A DNA stretch of 64,000 bases from Pseudoalteromonas sp. EB27 (GCF_001974875.1 NZ_MTQD01000007.1:1-64000), one strand, 5' to 3'; counted from the stretch's first letter, positions 18,201 to 26,029 are shown. The notes: a model not told the origin generated them from the sequence alone. Made by a program: numbers and translations.

Positions 18201-18591
18201 CTTTAATTAAAAGTGCATTAACAGCAGAGTATTCGTCAAACTGGCTATTAGCTGTGTTGTTTAAAAATTTGAGGCTAATATTTTTAGCAAAAAAGCCACT
18301 AATATGTTGATTGCTAGACTGGACTGTAATTTGCTGGCCCCAAATAGGCACACCGGCAAAATGCTGCTGCATTTTTTTTGATAAACTAGTTTGCTTAGCA
18401 GAAACAGAAGGTTCTACTTCTATAAAGTAAGAACCTGCAGATGCTTTGCTAGCTAATGCTACATTATGATTTAAAAGCGAGTTAATTTCTGATGCGGATG
18501 ATTTATTAACACGCTGCGAAACCGCCGCATGTGAACTGAGCGAGTTTATAAAGCAAAACGCAATCAATCCTGATGAGAGTGTTTTATACAT
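12289..18591 (-). CDS. giant secreted M4 metalloprotease with calcium-binding repeats and a GlyGly-CTERM tail
   Basis: Zinc endopeptidase of the thermolysin/vibriolysin family, made as a 2100-residue preproprotein. In order: signal peptide (1-22), FTP/PepSY propeptide (about 45-185), the M4 catalytic domain with HEVSH (about 334-338) and the downstream GGINESFSD glutamate ligand motif, ending near 500. Then come TSP3-like calcium repeats (DxDxDG units followed by a WELxxGL helix) in at least four blocks, alternating with three related jelly-roll modules (about 630-760, 865-1000, 1110-1240). A HYR-like domain follows (about 1330-1410), then two PKD/cadherin-like domains (from about 1880). The C-terminus has SGGGG, a hydrophobic segment and YRR: a GlyGly-CTERM signal, implying type II secretion and rhombosortase processing. 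Length is far above the usual 600-800 aa for M4 enzymes. Likely a surface or secreted scavenging protease. Confidence 0.92.
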   Translation of the reverse strand: MYKTLSSGLIAFCFINSLSSHAAVSQRVNKSSASEINSLLNHNVALASKASAGSYFIEVEPSVSAKQTSLSKKMQQHFAGVPIWGQQITVQSSNQHISGFFAKNISLKFLNNTANSQFDEYSAVNALLIKAKLVDSTSYKVINNQRYIYIDNGAAHFVRLIELDVTENGVEKKPIGLVSESDYRVFKQWDNIHSAHGTGPGGNTKIGQYEYSTDAEALDITQRDGMCFLENDKVKTVTMESGFEPSEAYSFACDRNTHKEVNGAFSPLNDAHAFGTAVFDMYQQWYNTAPLTFQLLMRVHSGNNWENATWNGQAMTFGDGADNFYPLVSLDIVSHEVSHGFTSQNSNLIYSDQSGGINESFSDMAGETAEYFLRGETDWLSGADISKIDPALRYFETPSLDGLSIDRASDYYSGMDVHFSSGVFNRAFFLLSNTTGWDPKKAFEIMLFANQNYWVNSSDFIDGACGAINSAIDLRYSANDVISAFNEVGVTCDNIQFIDADTDLMDDNWELLYGLDPSDAADAALDLDQDGLTNLEEYTANTLPNSADTDSDDLSDYDEINVYLTEPNNADSDSDRMPDGWEVSFSLNPLNADDAHLDLDSDTWSNVIEFFGNSDPSDASSEPVVFPETTFNFDDAAVPDLLISSNLQTPWLTTQFNDGSGFVLTNNDITDNQSTSVEFSFLNSEQGYVNFNYALDTEVGYDYFTVYINGSVVLDESGISQWKAASFQVPAGLNTVKFTYSKDMSVSTPADAVYIDNLYIGPNFPDADNDGMSDSWELQHGLDINNSEDASLDADADGLSNLLEFLNAGLPNNPDTDGDTIPDGWEYNNSLDLTSSSDAAEDADNDGFSNLTEYLANTDPQSDTSFPVALNLTTSFEGSALPSWMVEAEGSSAPWFITNDFATDGIQSIRSGVISHSQFSSFTVTGLFEESVLAFDYKIESESCCDFLSITIDGQPVFDHADRRNSNTTEATSIVLNLSEGLHNIEFKYYKDGSVSFGADTVWLDNFALFSPTDLTDTDNDQLPDYWELVNGLNRLDASDAASDADTDGLSALEEFNLGTNPTSADTDGDELSDGYEVSNDLLPLDAADANLDYDEDGYTNIQEFYSQSLANDTTSLVQSFTQLNESFEDGLLPAKFTELAVNSWGWQANSSWSTLGDASLSLALTPTSKVGGFAIAGLFEAGFINLDYLVYDSPALQISLNGSPIDVNRGSQSRLLLPVDDGFNIIKVKYEDLYLQQQPLSVDNITWSADIDLTSDYDSDGIPDFWEVEYGLNALEPYDANYDADYDGLTNLQEYQLSGNPLSSDSDGDGVQDSEDSHPDDASRGENSPPEFISSLEPITLEATSQITNITRLYIPEARDNGHLEPQVYTSSGSYLPLGEHQITWIARDNVGNETSAIQTVTLVDTTAPIIQPYTFNVYGNTITAIKNALLDSRVIYDSVSAITLLEIDDSFVFRTGDVSIPVSAVDEAGNHVSGDVRAMIFPEISIQPTTYVYQNGNVLVDVFISGANPYGYSSFHLQANNSTQYFTTNQYGPIKLELEREFVGSAASISVLSNGNAFIDKNDNSQLVYLSEAAQAQFITDFYQNGKAVNKTIQRSLPDFNATIKLVNLPSTGSDVSLELIGPTGVDFYIYKTADSQWDVSFSANLSEQTNNIDLTLRVKQGDELLATKQTSLRIVDSVIFDDPELDTDGDGIPDIEEGVGDSDKDGIADYLDSTSTTNTAILASGDSAHSIDEFNHLAVGSIKEALAAGYIADMSISEQALSTYFSDLDIIEPHFQAKSDVINLHVTLSNSSSTAEIALPEHVNSILSSDMQVRLLTASGWQSAPILSGNVYEQACSRCFSFAITDGSSFDLDGEVNGVIEIVAKLAQESLNQAPVLNVDMPETIEELAIIELDASASTDPDGDTLSYEWRVDHPQLSIAAEDTQGKAVLSVGEFEQTVDTNVTLVISDGYEQFTEVFTVTFLHVNQLPSVELSTSSVSVEEAKQVTVTASASDKESSELTFKWVQTMGIEVAIDDVDSNTLKFTAPSVSQTTELGFKLVVSDGEGETEQSVTVTVTNVASTASSSREDSSGGGGSLAFILLLLTCAVAYRRALIFK

Positions 18592-18728
18592 AACATTCCT
18601 ATGTCGTATATTGTTATTATTCAGTGCTTATTCATTTAAAAACACGGAAATATAACATATTTATTAACATAGAGTCATTCGAAAAAATGAATAAATGGGT
18701 ACCATTGTGAACAAATGTGAAGCTAAAA

Positions 18729-18764
18729 GCCAAGGTGGTATACTCAAAATACAACCACCTTGGC
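18729..18764 (-). terminator. terminator of the DUF4240 transcript
   Basis: A perfect 11-bp stem (GCCAAGGTGGT/ACCACCTTGGC) with a 14-nt loop, followed on the minus strand by TTTT, lies 18 bp past the DUF4240 stop. Confidence 0.75.
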
Positions 18765-18781
18765 ACAAGGAAAGGGCTAAA

Positions 18782-19300
18782 TTACTGCCAATATTTTTGA
18801 AATAACTGTGGGTAGCTTTGTTTTAAAAACTTAGGTTTGTCTTTAAAACGTTTACCTTTAGGTTCATCACTGCCAGATGGGATAAACGGTAATTCGTCTT
18901 CGCTACGCTCTTCAAATAATAAACCGGCTATTAAATCATACTCATCAATGTACGGATAAGGCTGTTCGTTTAAGTAATAAACAGGTGTACACTGCGCTAA
19001 CGAATCAGCATTTTCTAAAGCGTTTTCGAATACTGTTTTACCACGAGAAATTAACCAACATCTAAATTCGCTAAAACCGTAATCGTCGTTACATCCAGCC
19101 ATAACAAAAGCGGCACCAAACAAATCCCAGGTAAAACACTTGCGCATATGTATGCCAAAATGCTTATCAAAATCAATAAGGTGTTGATCGCTTAAATCAT
19201 TAAGTTTAGTTTTTAGGTTATCGCTCACACTTTGCGGGTCGAGTCCTAAATCAGGCGTTGTTACTAATTCCCAAAAAGCCTGTTCTGTTAACGCTACCAT
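18782..19300 (-). CDS. DUF4240 domain-containing protein
   Basis: Cytosolic protein of unknown function. The N-terminal FWELV segment and the central FRCWLISRGKTVFENAL stretch (about 88-104) are the hallmarks of the DUF4240 family. A lysine-rich, probably disordered tail follows (about 145-172). The start codon shares one base with the stop of the preceding YwbE-type gene (TAATG), so the two are translationally coupled. No signal peptide or catalytic motif is seen. Confidence 0.8.
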   Translation of the reverse strand: MVALTEQAFWELVTTPDLGLDPQSVSDNLKTKLNDLSDQHLIDFDKHFGIHMRKCFTWDLFGAAFVMAGCNDDYGFSEFRCWLISRGKTVFENALENADSLAQCTPVYYLNEQPYPYIDEYDLIAGLLFEERSEDELPFIPSGSDEPKGKRFKDKPKFLKQSYPQLFQKYWQ

Positions 19301-19491
19301 TATAAAATCTCTTTTACTCGGCCAACTTGACCATCTTCTAAACGTACTTTAATGCCGTGTGGGTGATTGGGTGATTTTGTTAAAAGACGCTCAACAACAC
19401 CCTCAGTTAATGTGCCGCTGCGTTGATCTTCTTTTAATACAATATTTACTGTGGTACCTGGTGAAATTTGCGAACGCGTAGGAACAGCCAT
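19300..19491 (-). CDS. YwbE family protein
   Basis: A 63-residue protein of the YwbE/DUF2196 family. The family's conserved core is visible: PGTTVNIVLKEDQRSGTLTEG with the segment SPNHPHGIKVRLEDGQVGRV. It is predicted to be a small all-beta, possibly nucleic-acid-binding domain; the function is unknown. It overlaps the DUF4240 gene by one base, an arrangement that implies joint production. Confidence 0.85.
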   Translation of the reverse strand: MAVPTRSQISPGTTVNIVLKEDQRSGTLTEGVVERLLTKSPNHPHGIKVRLEDGQVGRVKEIL

Positions 19492-19559
19492 AATTTAAAC
19501 CCTAAAAATAATTTATCTAATTATAACGTCCATGTGCTATCAAACCAACAAAAGCTCTG

Positions 19560-19841
19560 TTAATTGGCGGAAAATGAAATCTGTGCTGGTTTTGCGTTCA
19601 ACTTAATACTAGTAAGCTCTTTGAGTATTATATTTGTTAATTCGTTAAGTTGCGGTTTTGCACTTTCAAGGGCTATATCATCATTAAAATAGCATTGTAC
19701 TTTTAACGTATTGGCCTCATTATTTAAATCAATGGTATGCGTTAGATAATCAAAACCAATTACGCTTTCTTTTATTGCTTCGCATGCATTAGTAAGTGCT
19801 AGTCTAATGTGCTTATCGCGCTGCTTTTGAGTTTTAGTCAT
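19560..19841 (-). CDS. conserved hypothetical protein, 93 aa
   Basis: Small cytosolic protein with a basic N-terminal helix (KTQKQRDKHIRLALTNACEAIKE, about 3-25) and a mixed alpha/beta remainder. No motif is recognised. It lies between the small lipoprotein gene (14 bp upstream) and the YwbE gene (68 bp downstream), all on one strand, so it is probably part of the same transcript. Confidence 0.6.
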   Translation of the reverse strand: MTKTQKQRDKHIRLALTNACEAIKESVIGFDYLTHTIDLNNEANTLKVQCYFNDDIALESAKPQLNELTNIILKELTSIKLNAKPAQISFSAN

Positions 19842-19855
19842 AATATAAAGGTTAC

Positions 19856-20068
19856 TTATTTAGTTTCTGCTTGTTGCTGTTTTTTAAACTCTTCGTAGTT
19901 AGAATCTTGTTTATCTAAGCATTCGTAATATTCTTTGTCAGCTTTATAGTTACACTCATCAAGGCGCGCCGATTGAACTTCATGAAAACGCGCATCAGAG
20001 CTACAACCTGCTAAAACACATAATCCAACAATAAGTAATGCGCTACTTTTTAGTTTATTGATAAACAT
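19856..20068 (-). CDS. small lipoprotein
   Basis: A 70-residue precursor with a signal peptide and lipobox LAGC (about 19-22). The mature part is about 49 residues, very polar, with cysteines in DECNYK and YECLDK and a Gln/Lys-rich helical end. The second lipobox position is Ser-Ser, so outer-membrane sorting is expected. No homologue is recognised. It opens a four-gene minus-strand run (lipoprotein, 93-aa protein, YwbE, DUF4240) divergent from the ion channel. Confidence 0.7.
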   Translation of the reverse strand: MFINKLKSSALLIVGLCVLAGCSSDARFHEVQSARLDECNYKADKEYYECLDKQDSNYEEFKKQQQAETK

Positions 20069-20168
20069 TAAATTTCCTTACACTTTCTATATCGAAAAAG
20101 CGTTAAATTATTACAATATTATTGTATATTAGCGCCATAAAATCTTAATTTCCAAAGGATCTATTTCT

Positions 20169-20978
20169 ATGATGTCGCAGTTACAAAAGTTGTTTCAGCG
20201 TATAGACAAAAGCAAGATATTTCAATCATTTGTTATAGCTGTAATTATTGTTTCTGCCCTGACAGTAGGTGCGCACACTTACTCACTACATCCTACTGTA
20301 GAGCTTGCTCTAAATTGGATGGACGTTGGCATTACCGCATTCTTTTTAATTGAACTAGTAATCCGCTTTATTGCAAGTAAAGGCATAAAACATTTTTTTT
20401 CTAAAGGATGGAACATATTCGACACCATCATAGTATTGGGCAGTTTATATCCTGCTGCTGGCTCTACTATGTTAATTGCTCGATTACTTCGCATATTTAG
20501 AGTACTGCGATTGGTATCGATGATTCCAGAGCTGCGCTTATTAGTTAATTCATTGCTTAAAGCCATTCCACAAATGGGTTATATAGCCCTATTAATGTTT
20601 GTTATTTTTTATATATACGCTGCAATGGGCAGCATGATGTTTGCTGAAATAAACCCCGTACTTTGGCAAGATGTTTCAATCTCCATGCTTACTCTGTTTA
20701 GGGTGGCAACATTTGAAGATTGGACCGATATAATGTACGAGACAATGGCGGTGTACGAACTAAGCTGGATTTATTACCTTACGTTTATATTTTTAACCGC
20801 ATTTGTATTTTTAAATATGATGGTAGGTGCCATTTTAGAAGTAATGAGTGAAGAGCACCGCAAAGCGCGAGAAGAGCTCGCAGACGACAGCTCATTACCT
20901 GCAACGCAAGGGCAAGTAAACGAACTACAATCCCAAATTGCTGAGCTTAAAGAGCTATTGAGTAACCGCAAAAACTAA
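20169..20978 (+). CDS. voltage-gated ion channel, one-domain (BacNav-like) with acidic filter
   Basis: A six-transmembrane subunit expected to form homotetrameric cation channels in the inner membrane. S4 has four arginines at three-residue spacing (R105, R108, R111, R114). The pore region holds the filter T181-F-E183-D184-W185-T-D187, which keeps the TxExW pattern of bacterial sodium channels but adds two aspartates. S6 (about 203-225) is followed by a charged helix and a C-terminal coiled coil (about 248-266), as in BacNav tetramerisation tails. Length 269 aa is typical. It could conduct sodium or calcium; see findings. Confidence 0.9.
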   Translation: MMSQLQKLFQRIDKSKIFQSFVIAVIIVSALTVGAHTYSLHPTVELALNWMDVGITAFFLIELVIRFIASKGIKHFFSKGWNIFDTIIVLGSLYPAAGSTMLIARLLRIFRVLRLVSMIPELRLLVNSLLKAIPQMGYIALLMFVIFYIYAAMGSMMFAEINPVLWQDVSISMLTLFRVATFEDWTDIMYETMAVYELSWIYYLTFIFLTAFVFLNMMVGAILEVMSEEHRKAREELADDSSLPATQGQVNELQSQIAELKELLSNRKN

Positions 20979-20996
20979 TCTGAGAAGAGTACTAAA

Positions 20997-21026
20997 GCAC
21001 CCACTTAAAGTTTAAAAAGTGGGTGC
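20997..21026. terminator. terminator between channel and DUF748-like genes
   Basis: A perfect 10-bp GC-rich stem (GCACCCACTT/AAGTGGGTGC) with a 10-nt loop lies between the convergent genes, 19 bp after the channel stop. Confidence 0.7.
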
Positions 21027-21066
21027 AGCTTAAGTATTTAACTAAAACGAACATTACCAAAGAGCT

Positions 21067-22191
21067 TTAATTTTCCTCGTTATCAGGTTTTTCATCCGTA
21101 TCTTCAAAAGAAATAACGTTATCCACTTTCATTTTAAACGCATCAAAAAATGCGTTTTCTAATACCGAAATCACAGCTTGAAAAGTCGAAACATCCGTAT
21201 TATCTAATTGCCCCTCTATAGGAATACGTGCAGCAACAAGTTTAGACTCATCGTTTTCGAGTATAGAGCCCAGTAAATCAACACTGCCTTCAAATATGGC
21301 CGTAAATATTCCATCGTCATCTTTTTCTATATCTTCGCGCCACGAGAACACACTCAAGTTTTGAACGCCCGCTTTTACATAACCATTTAAGTTATTGTCT
21401 TTAGCCACAAGTTCCATAGCGCCATCAATGCCACCCGCTTCAATATCAAAAGGCGTGTATACCTTAAATACAGTATCGAGGTTTTTAACAGAGAAACGCT
21501 GTACCTCTGCGTTAAAATCAAAATTGGCTTGTTTGCTAAAGGGATCTAATTTGCCATCAAACTTTAATGCGGCCTCCCCCATTAATGCACCTTCTACGCT
21601 TAGAGTAGTCACTAGTGTTTTTGATAGGTTTTGCGCGTTGGTTATATTTTCAATTCGAGCGTTGATATTTGATATAAAAGTGGGTTTTTCACCACTATTC
21701 GTTGAGTTAACTAAAGTTAACTTGCCTTGCTCAATTGTTAAGGTATCAATAGAAAACAGTACTAAATTATTGGCGAGACCTACCCAAGTAGTTTCGTCTT
21801 TTACTTGTTTATTTTGCTCAGAAGCATTGGGGTCTTTATCGTAAATAACTATTTTAGGACGCGCAAACGCCATATTTGTTACTAAATTCCCTTTTAAAAG
21901 GGCTGACCACGCAAGTGAAAAATCGAGAGTTTGAATACTCAGTAAAGGCTTAGGAGCTGAAGTTGCATCAACAGCGTAAATTTCAACGTCGTCAATCGCG
22001 TAGGCACCGCGATATAAAAACAAATCTACATCACCAACATGCCCAGTAACACCTTGTGTGTGTTTTAGCTGATAATTTACGTAGTGCTGAACTACATAAG
22101 GCGCGGCTAATCGCGTTAGTATAAGTAACACAATCAGCGCTATTACACCTTTAAGGTATTTGTCGTGAAATATTTTGGATGAAAAATGCAT
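21067..22191 (-). CDS. DUF748/AsmA-like inner-membrane-anchored protein
   Basis: One N-terminal membrane anchor (about 14-33) followed by a long periplasmic beta-rich region. The stretch GHVGDVDLFLYRGAYAIDDVEIY (about 49-71) and LDFSLAWSALLKGNLV are typical of DUF748/AsmA-type proteins, now viewed as short relatives of bridge-like lipid or envelope-assembly factors. The C-terminus is acidic. Length 374 aa is short for AsmA but normal for this group. A role in envelope maintenance is inferred from family only. It stands alone, convergent with the channel gene. Confidence 0.7.
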   Translation of the reverse strand: MHFSSKIFHDKYLKGVIALIVLLILTRLAAPYVVQHYVNYQLKHTQGVTGHVGDVDLFLYRGAYAIDDVEIYAVDATSAPKPLLSIQTLDFSLAWSALLKGNLVTNMAFARPKIVIYDKDPNASEQNKQVKDETTWVGLANNLVLFSIDTLTIEQGKLTLVNSTNSGEKPTFISNINARIENITNAQNLSKTLVTTLSVEGALMGEAALKFDGKLDPFSKQANFDFNAEVQRFSVKNLDTVFKVYTPFDIEAGGIDGAMELVAKDNNLNGYVKAGVQNLSVFSWREDIEKDDDGIFTAIFEGSVDLLGSILENDESKLVAARIPIEGQLDNTDVSTFQAVISVLENAFFDAFKMKVDNVISFEDTDEKPDNEEN

Positions 22192-22668
22192 TGTAATTTC
22201 CTTTACTAAAAATGAGGGCCTTTTGACCTTTCAGGGTTAAATTTTTCTATATAAAGGGCTGCGTATGTTTAATATTTATTTTTATAAAGCACTTATGAAG
22301 ATAGCCACACAACATAAACTCTGCTTTACCTAAAACCTAAACGTACAGCTACAAATTTAACCTGAAAGAATAAATAAGCCCTAGCTGAATTCTTTAATTG
22401 AGCAAATAAATAAACGTGTAAAAATTACTAATAATTGTAATTTAAATACCTGTTAGGAATAAAATTATAAACAAAGCAAAGCCATATAAGCTTAAAGCTC
22501 TAAACAACAGTTATTACAGCAAGGGATATACCACTATTCAAATACACAACTTAAGAAATGATTGCATACATATCTATTTACAATTTAGCTAACTAATAAC
22601 CTGCGTTAGGTCGAATAAACCGCTTTCATCTACTAAAGTAAAATTAACGCAAACAAGAATAAAAATAC
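22192..22668. other. 477-bp gap without a gene
   Basis: Very AT-rich DNA between divergent genes, so it should hold the promoters of the DUF748-like gene and the diguanylate cyclase. The only structure I see is a distant imperfect inverted repeat: 22229-22245 (CTTTCAGGGTTAAATTT) against 22353-22368 (AAATTTAACCTGAAAG). No open frame or RNA gene is evident. Confidence 0.6.
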
Positions 22669-23829
22669 ATGAATCCTATTTTTTATATATTAGTTACCCT
22701 CTTTTTCACCAGTATTATTTGGTCTGTCATATTTTTAATGTCGTGGTATACGTTAGGTAAAAAGCAATATGCCATGCTTTGGACAATCGCATTTGCATTC
22801 TCTGCATGCCAATGGGCAACAATGTTGGCAGAACCATTATTTAACTCACACACATTATATTGGATGTTAGGAAGTAGCTTCTCTGTAGGTTCAGTACTGC
22901 TAGGTACGTGGGGGCATTGCATTAGGGTAAACTCGGGTATAAAAATTCGCTATTTAATTATCTCAGCAATAGTTACTCTTGCTGCTGTCTATTATTTTAC
23001 AGCTATATATGTGCATGTTGGCTTATTTATGTCCTTGTATGTGTATTATGATGTGATTTTACTTGTACTCAATGCAGTTATTATTTTCAGGCATAAACAA
23101 AAATCACTTCCTGCCGAAATAGGCGCTAGTATTACTTATACGCTATGTGGATTACTTTTATTTGTTGCAGCAAGCATAGCGTTACTGCAAGGCAGCCAAG
23201 TAAATGAAGAATATATAGCGCTGTATACATTAATTAATTTTATTACTGTCCCTACTGCACATGTAGGCATGGCCGTATTCATAATATTTATGATGGCATC
23301 AGATTTAGCTGAAAAAATGAACCATCTTGCAATGAGCGACGAACTTACAGGCTGCTTAAATAGGCGTGGATTCTATAATAAAAGCCAAGAGCAACTAAAA
23401 GATAAACTTAATAATTATAACTACGTCAGCTTAATTTATTGGGATATAGATAAATTTAAAAAAATAAACGATGAGTTTGGACATGCAGGTGGTGATTTAG
23501 TTTTAGTAGAAGCTGCAAAAATAATGCAAAACTGCATAAACCCATGTGATTTATTTGGCCGCATTGGCGGCGAAGAATTTGCTTTATTAATAGCAAGAAA
23601 CGACGAATCGACAGCTAAAGATCTTCCCGAAAAACTAAGAAGTGCACTGGCCAGTTACCCAATTCATTTTAACGATAAAGTAATTAATGTAACGGCAAGT
23701 TTTGGCGTAATAAATATTAAATGTAATAAAACGACAATTGAGAGTGCAATAAATGAAGCAGATAAAGCACTCTACCATGCCAAGAATGAAGGGCGTAATC
23801 AGGTGGCTCATGTGAATACATTAAGTTAA
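22669..23829 (+). CDS. membrane diguanylate cyclase (GGDEF domain)
   Basis: Synthesises c-di-GMP from two GTP. The N-terminal half (about 1-210) has six or seven membrane segments forming a sensory module. The GGDEF domain (about 220-380) carries the active-site motif GGEEF near 299-303 (RIGGEEFALL) and the DIDKFKKINDEFGH substrate segment, so it should be active. There is no clear upstream RxxD inhibitory site near the motif (NPCDLFGR), so feedback control is uncertain. It is monocistronic, convergent with the GGDEF/EAL gene. Confidence 0.9.
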   Translation: MNPIFYILVTLFFTSIIWSVIFLMSWYTLGKKQYAMLWTIAFAFSACQWATMLAEPLFNSHTLYWMLGSSFSVGSVLLGTWGHCIRVNSGIKIRYLIISAIVTLAAVYYFTAIYVHVGLFMSLYVYYDVILLVLNAVIIFRHKQKSLPAEIGASITYTLCGLLLFVAASIALLQGSQVNEEYIALYTLINFITVPTAHVGMAVFIIFMMASDLAEKMNHLAMSDELTGCLNRRGFYNKSQEQLKDKLNNYNYVSLIYWDIDKFKKINDEFGHAGGDLVLVEAAKIMQNCINPCDLFGRIGGEEFALLIARNDESTAKDLPEKLRSALASYPIHFNDKVINVTASFGVINIKCNKTTIESAINEADKALYHAKNEGRNQVAHVNTLS

Positions 23830-23981
23830 TAAAAGTTCATTATTACTAGGGGTATTGACCTTTAGCGACTGATTTTTCAGTAGCAGGATTATGTACAAAG
23901 CATGATGAAAACGCTAAGCAAAACGCACGGCACTGTTGGATCATCCCTACATAAACAAACTTTGTGAAAAAAGTCAGCGCT

Positions 23982-25871
23982 CTAACTAATAAGTTTAAGC
24001 GCGTCGGCAAATCTAACTGGTTTACTGAATATGAAACCTTGATACTTATCAATTTGTAAGCTTTGTAATAACGTTAACTGCGCTGGGCTTTCTACGCCCT
24101 CCGCTATTACTTGGCAACCTATCATATGCGACATGTTAGTTACCGCAGATACAATACTTTTATCTTTTGAGCATTCACAAATGTTATCAATATAAGATTT
24201 ATCTATTTTAATGTAATCAACTGACAGCTCTTTTAAAACTGAAATAGAAGAAAACCCGGTACCAAAATCATCAATAGAGATACAAACACCGGTATTTTTT
24301 ATGGCCGTAATCACTTTTGACAAATACGGTAAATTTTTAATCATGACTGTTTCTGTTATTTCTAAATGCACATTGTATGGTTTAACTGCGTATCTATTTA
24401 AAAGCCCAACCAAAAACTCTAAAAATTTATGGTTTTCTAGTTGCAACACAGACACATTAATCGACAATCCAATCTTACTATTCACCGCATTTAACTTACT
24501 TAAACTCGCAATGGCTTGCTCTAGTACAAACTCACCTAATATATTAATTTTTCCATATCGCTCTGCAATATCTATAAATTCTGAAGGGGGGATAAATTCA
24601 TCATTAAATTGCCAACGAAGTAATACTTCAAACGTGGTTATTTCATTTGTGCTTATATCAACAATGGGTTGATAACAAAGATGAAAGTCACCTTTTTCTA
24701 CGCACTCTTTAATTGAGCTACGAAGTACTTCTTCTCTTTTAAGCGATTCATGCATTCGCTCGTCAAATACCGATATTTCGTTACGGCTTTTCTTACCTTC
24801 ATACATAGCAACATCAGCGTATTTAATCGCGTCTTCAAGATTAAAATTTTCACGCGTAAAATAAAGCCCAACCTTAAAAGAAGGGTTTACTTGATAGCTA
24901 TCCATACTCACTGTTTTTGTTAAGGTTTTAACTAATCTAAAAACACAGTCAAAAAGTTCGTCTTCGGTGTTATTACGGGAATAAAAAATAAACTCATCCC
25001 CACCCCATCTACACGCAATACAATCGCCTTGAGTTTGTGTTTCAACTAATCGTTTACCTGTTTGGGCCAGCACAAAATCACCAAAATCGTGACCGTATTT
25101 ATCGTTGATGATTTTAAAATCATCCATATCTAAAAATAAAACGGCTTTAATATCATCATTTTGATTGGCTAAATCAAGTTCAACATTAGAAACAAAACTA
25201 CCACGGTTAAATAACTTAGTGAGGTTATCTTTTTGCTCTAAAAGGATTATTTGCTCGGTGCGAAGTTGCACTTCATTTTCTAAGTTTTCAATGAATTGAT
25301 CTAATTTAAGTTCATTATTAATTGATAATTTTACATCTTTTGCAGTACGTACAGCAGTGACAAAGCATAAAATAAACCATAAAACGAGCCCTAAAATACC
25401 TAGTACATTCTCATCTTCAATAGGCTGTAAAAGTAATAAAATACTAAAAGGAACCAATAAACAGGTTATATACGACAATGAAGAGCGAATATCAGAGGCT
25501 AAAACATTTACACCGCCACCAGCAAGGGAGCTAAAAACAACGAGTGATATAAACTTCTCCTGCATTTGCATTTTTTCATAAAACAAAATAGGAAAAGCAG
25601 CCCATGTTAAAGCCGTTAATAATAAACCTATAAAATACAGGTGATATTTAAAAGCATGGGTGTTGTTAACAAATACATGGCTCGCTATTCGAAGTAATGA
25701 AATAAATGATAACGTAAAAAGCCAGTAAAGTTTTTCTTGCGAGGCGCTGTGGTTAATACTACTAAAAATAAGAAAACAAGAAACAACCGTGTTTATAGCA
25801 ATTGCAGAACTAAAATAGGAGCTAACAAATGCTAATCGCTTATTGGCAAAGTTATTTATGTGAGAGGTCAT
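23982..25871 (-). CDS. membrane GGDEF-EAL dual c-di-GMP enzyme
   Basis: The N-terminal region (about 20-190) has several membrane helices. It is followed by a short coiled segment, a GGDEF domain with an intact GGDEF motif (about 292) and an EAL domain. The EAL motif reads EVLLRW, with Val for Ala, while DDFGTGFSS and AEGVES are intact, so phosphodiesterase activity is still plausible. Net activity cannot be predicted. I chose ATG 25871 (629 aa); a GTG at 25898 adds nine residues, and neither has a good ribosome site. Confidence 0.88.
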   Translation of the reverse strand: MTSHINNFANKRLAFVSSYFSSAIAINTVVSCFLIFSSINHSASQEKLYWLFTLSFISLLRIASHVFVNNTHAFKYHLYFIGLLLTALTWAAFPILFYEKMQMQEKFISLVVFSSLAGGGVNVLASDIRSSLSYITCLLVPFSILLLLQPIEDENVLGILGLVLWFILCFVTAVRTAKDVKLSINNELKLDQFIENLENEVQLRTEQIILLEQKDNLTKLFNRGSFVSNVELDLANQNDDIKAVLFLDMDDFKIINDKYGHDFGDFVLAQTGKRLVETQTQGDCIACRWGGDEFIFYSRNNTEDELFDCVFRLVKTLTKTVSMDSYQVNPSFKVGLYFTRENFNLEDAIKYADVAMYEGKKSRNEISVFDERMHESLKREEVLRSSIKECVEKGDFHLCYQPIVDISTNEITTFEVLLRWQFNDEFIPPSEFIDIAERYGKINILGEFVLEQAIASLSKLNAVNSKIGLSINVSVLQLENHKFLEFLVGLLNRYAVKPYNVHLEITETVMIKNLPYLSKVITAIKNTGVCISIDDFGTGFSSISVLKELSVDYIKIDKSYIDNICECSKDKSIVSAVTNMSHMIGCQVIAEGVESPAQLTLLQSLQIDKYQGFIFSKPVRFADALKLIS

Positions 25872-25997
25872 TAATGTTACTTGAATAGGCTGTTGCACAA
25901 TGTAAACAGTTTACTTAAGTTCAATAATAAACAACAGTGAACATTCATAAAAAAGTATTATTTGAGCCTCTTAAGCGGTTTTATAAGCCATTAAACT

Positions 25998-26029
25998 AAA
26001 AAGGGCTGGCAAATTGCCAACCCCTTTTT
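25998..26029 (-). terminator. terminator of asd
   Basis: A long stem (AAAAAGGG...TGGCAA against TTGCCA...CCCTTTTT, one bulge) lies 19 bp past the asd stop and ends in a T-run on the minus strand. Confidence 0.8.
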
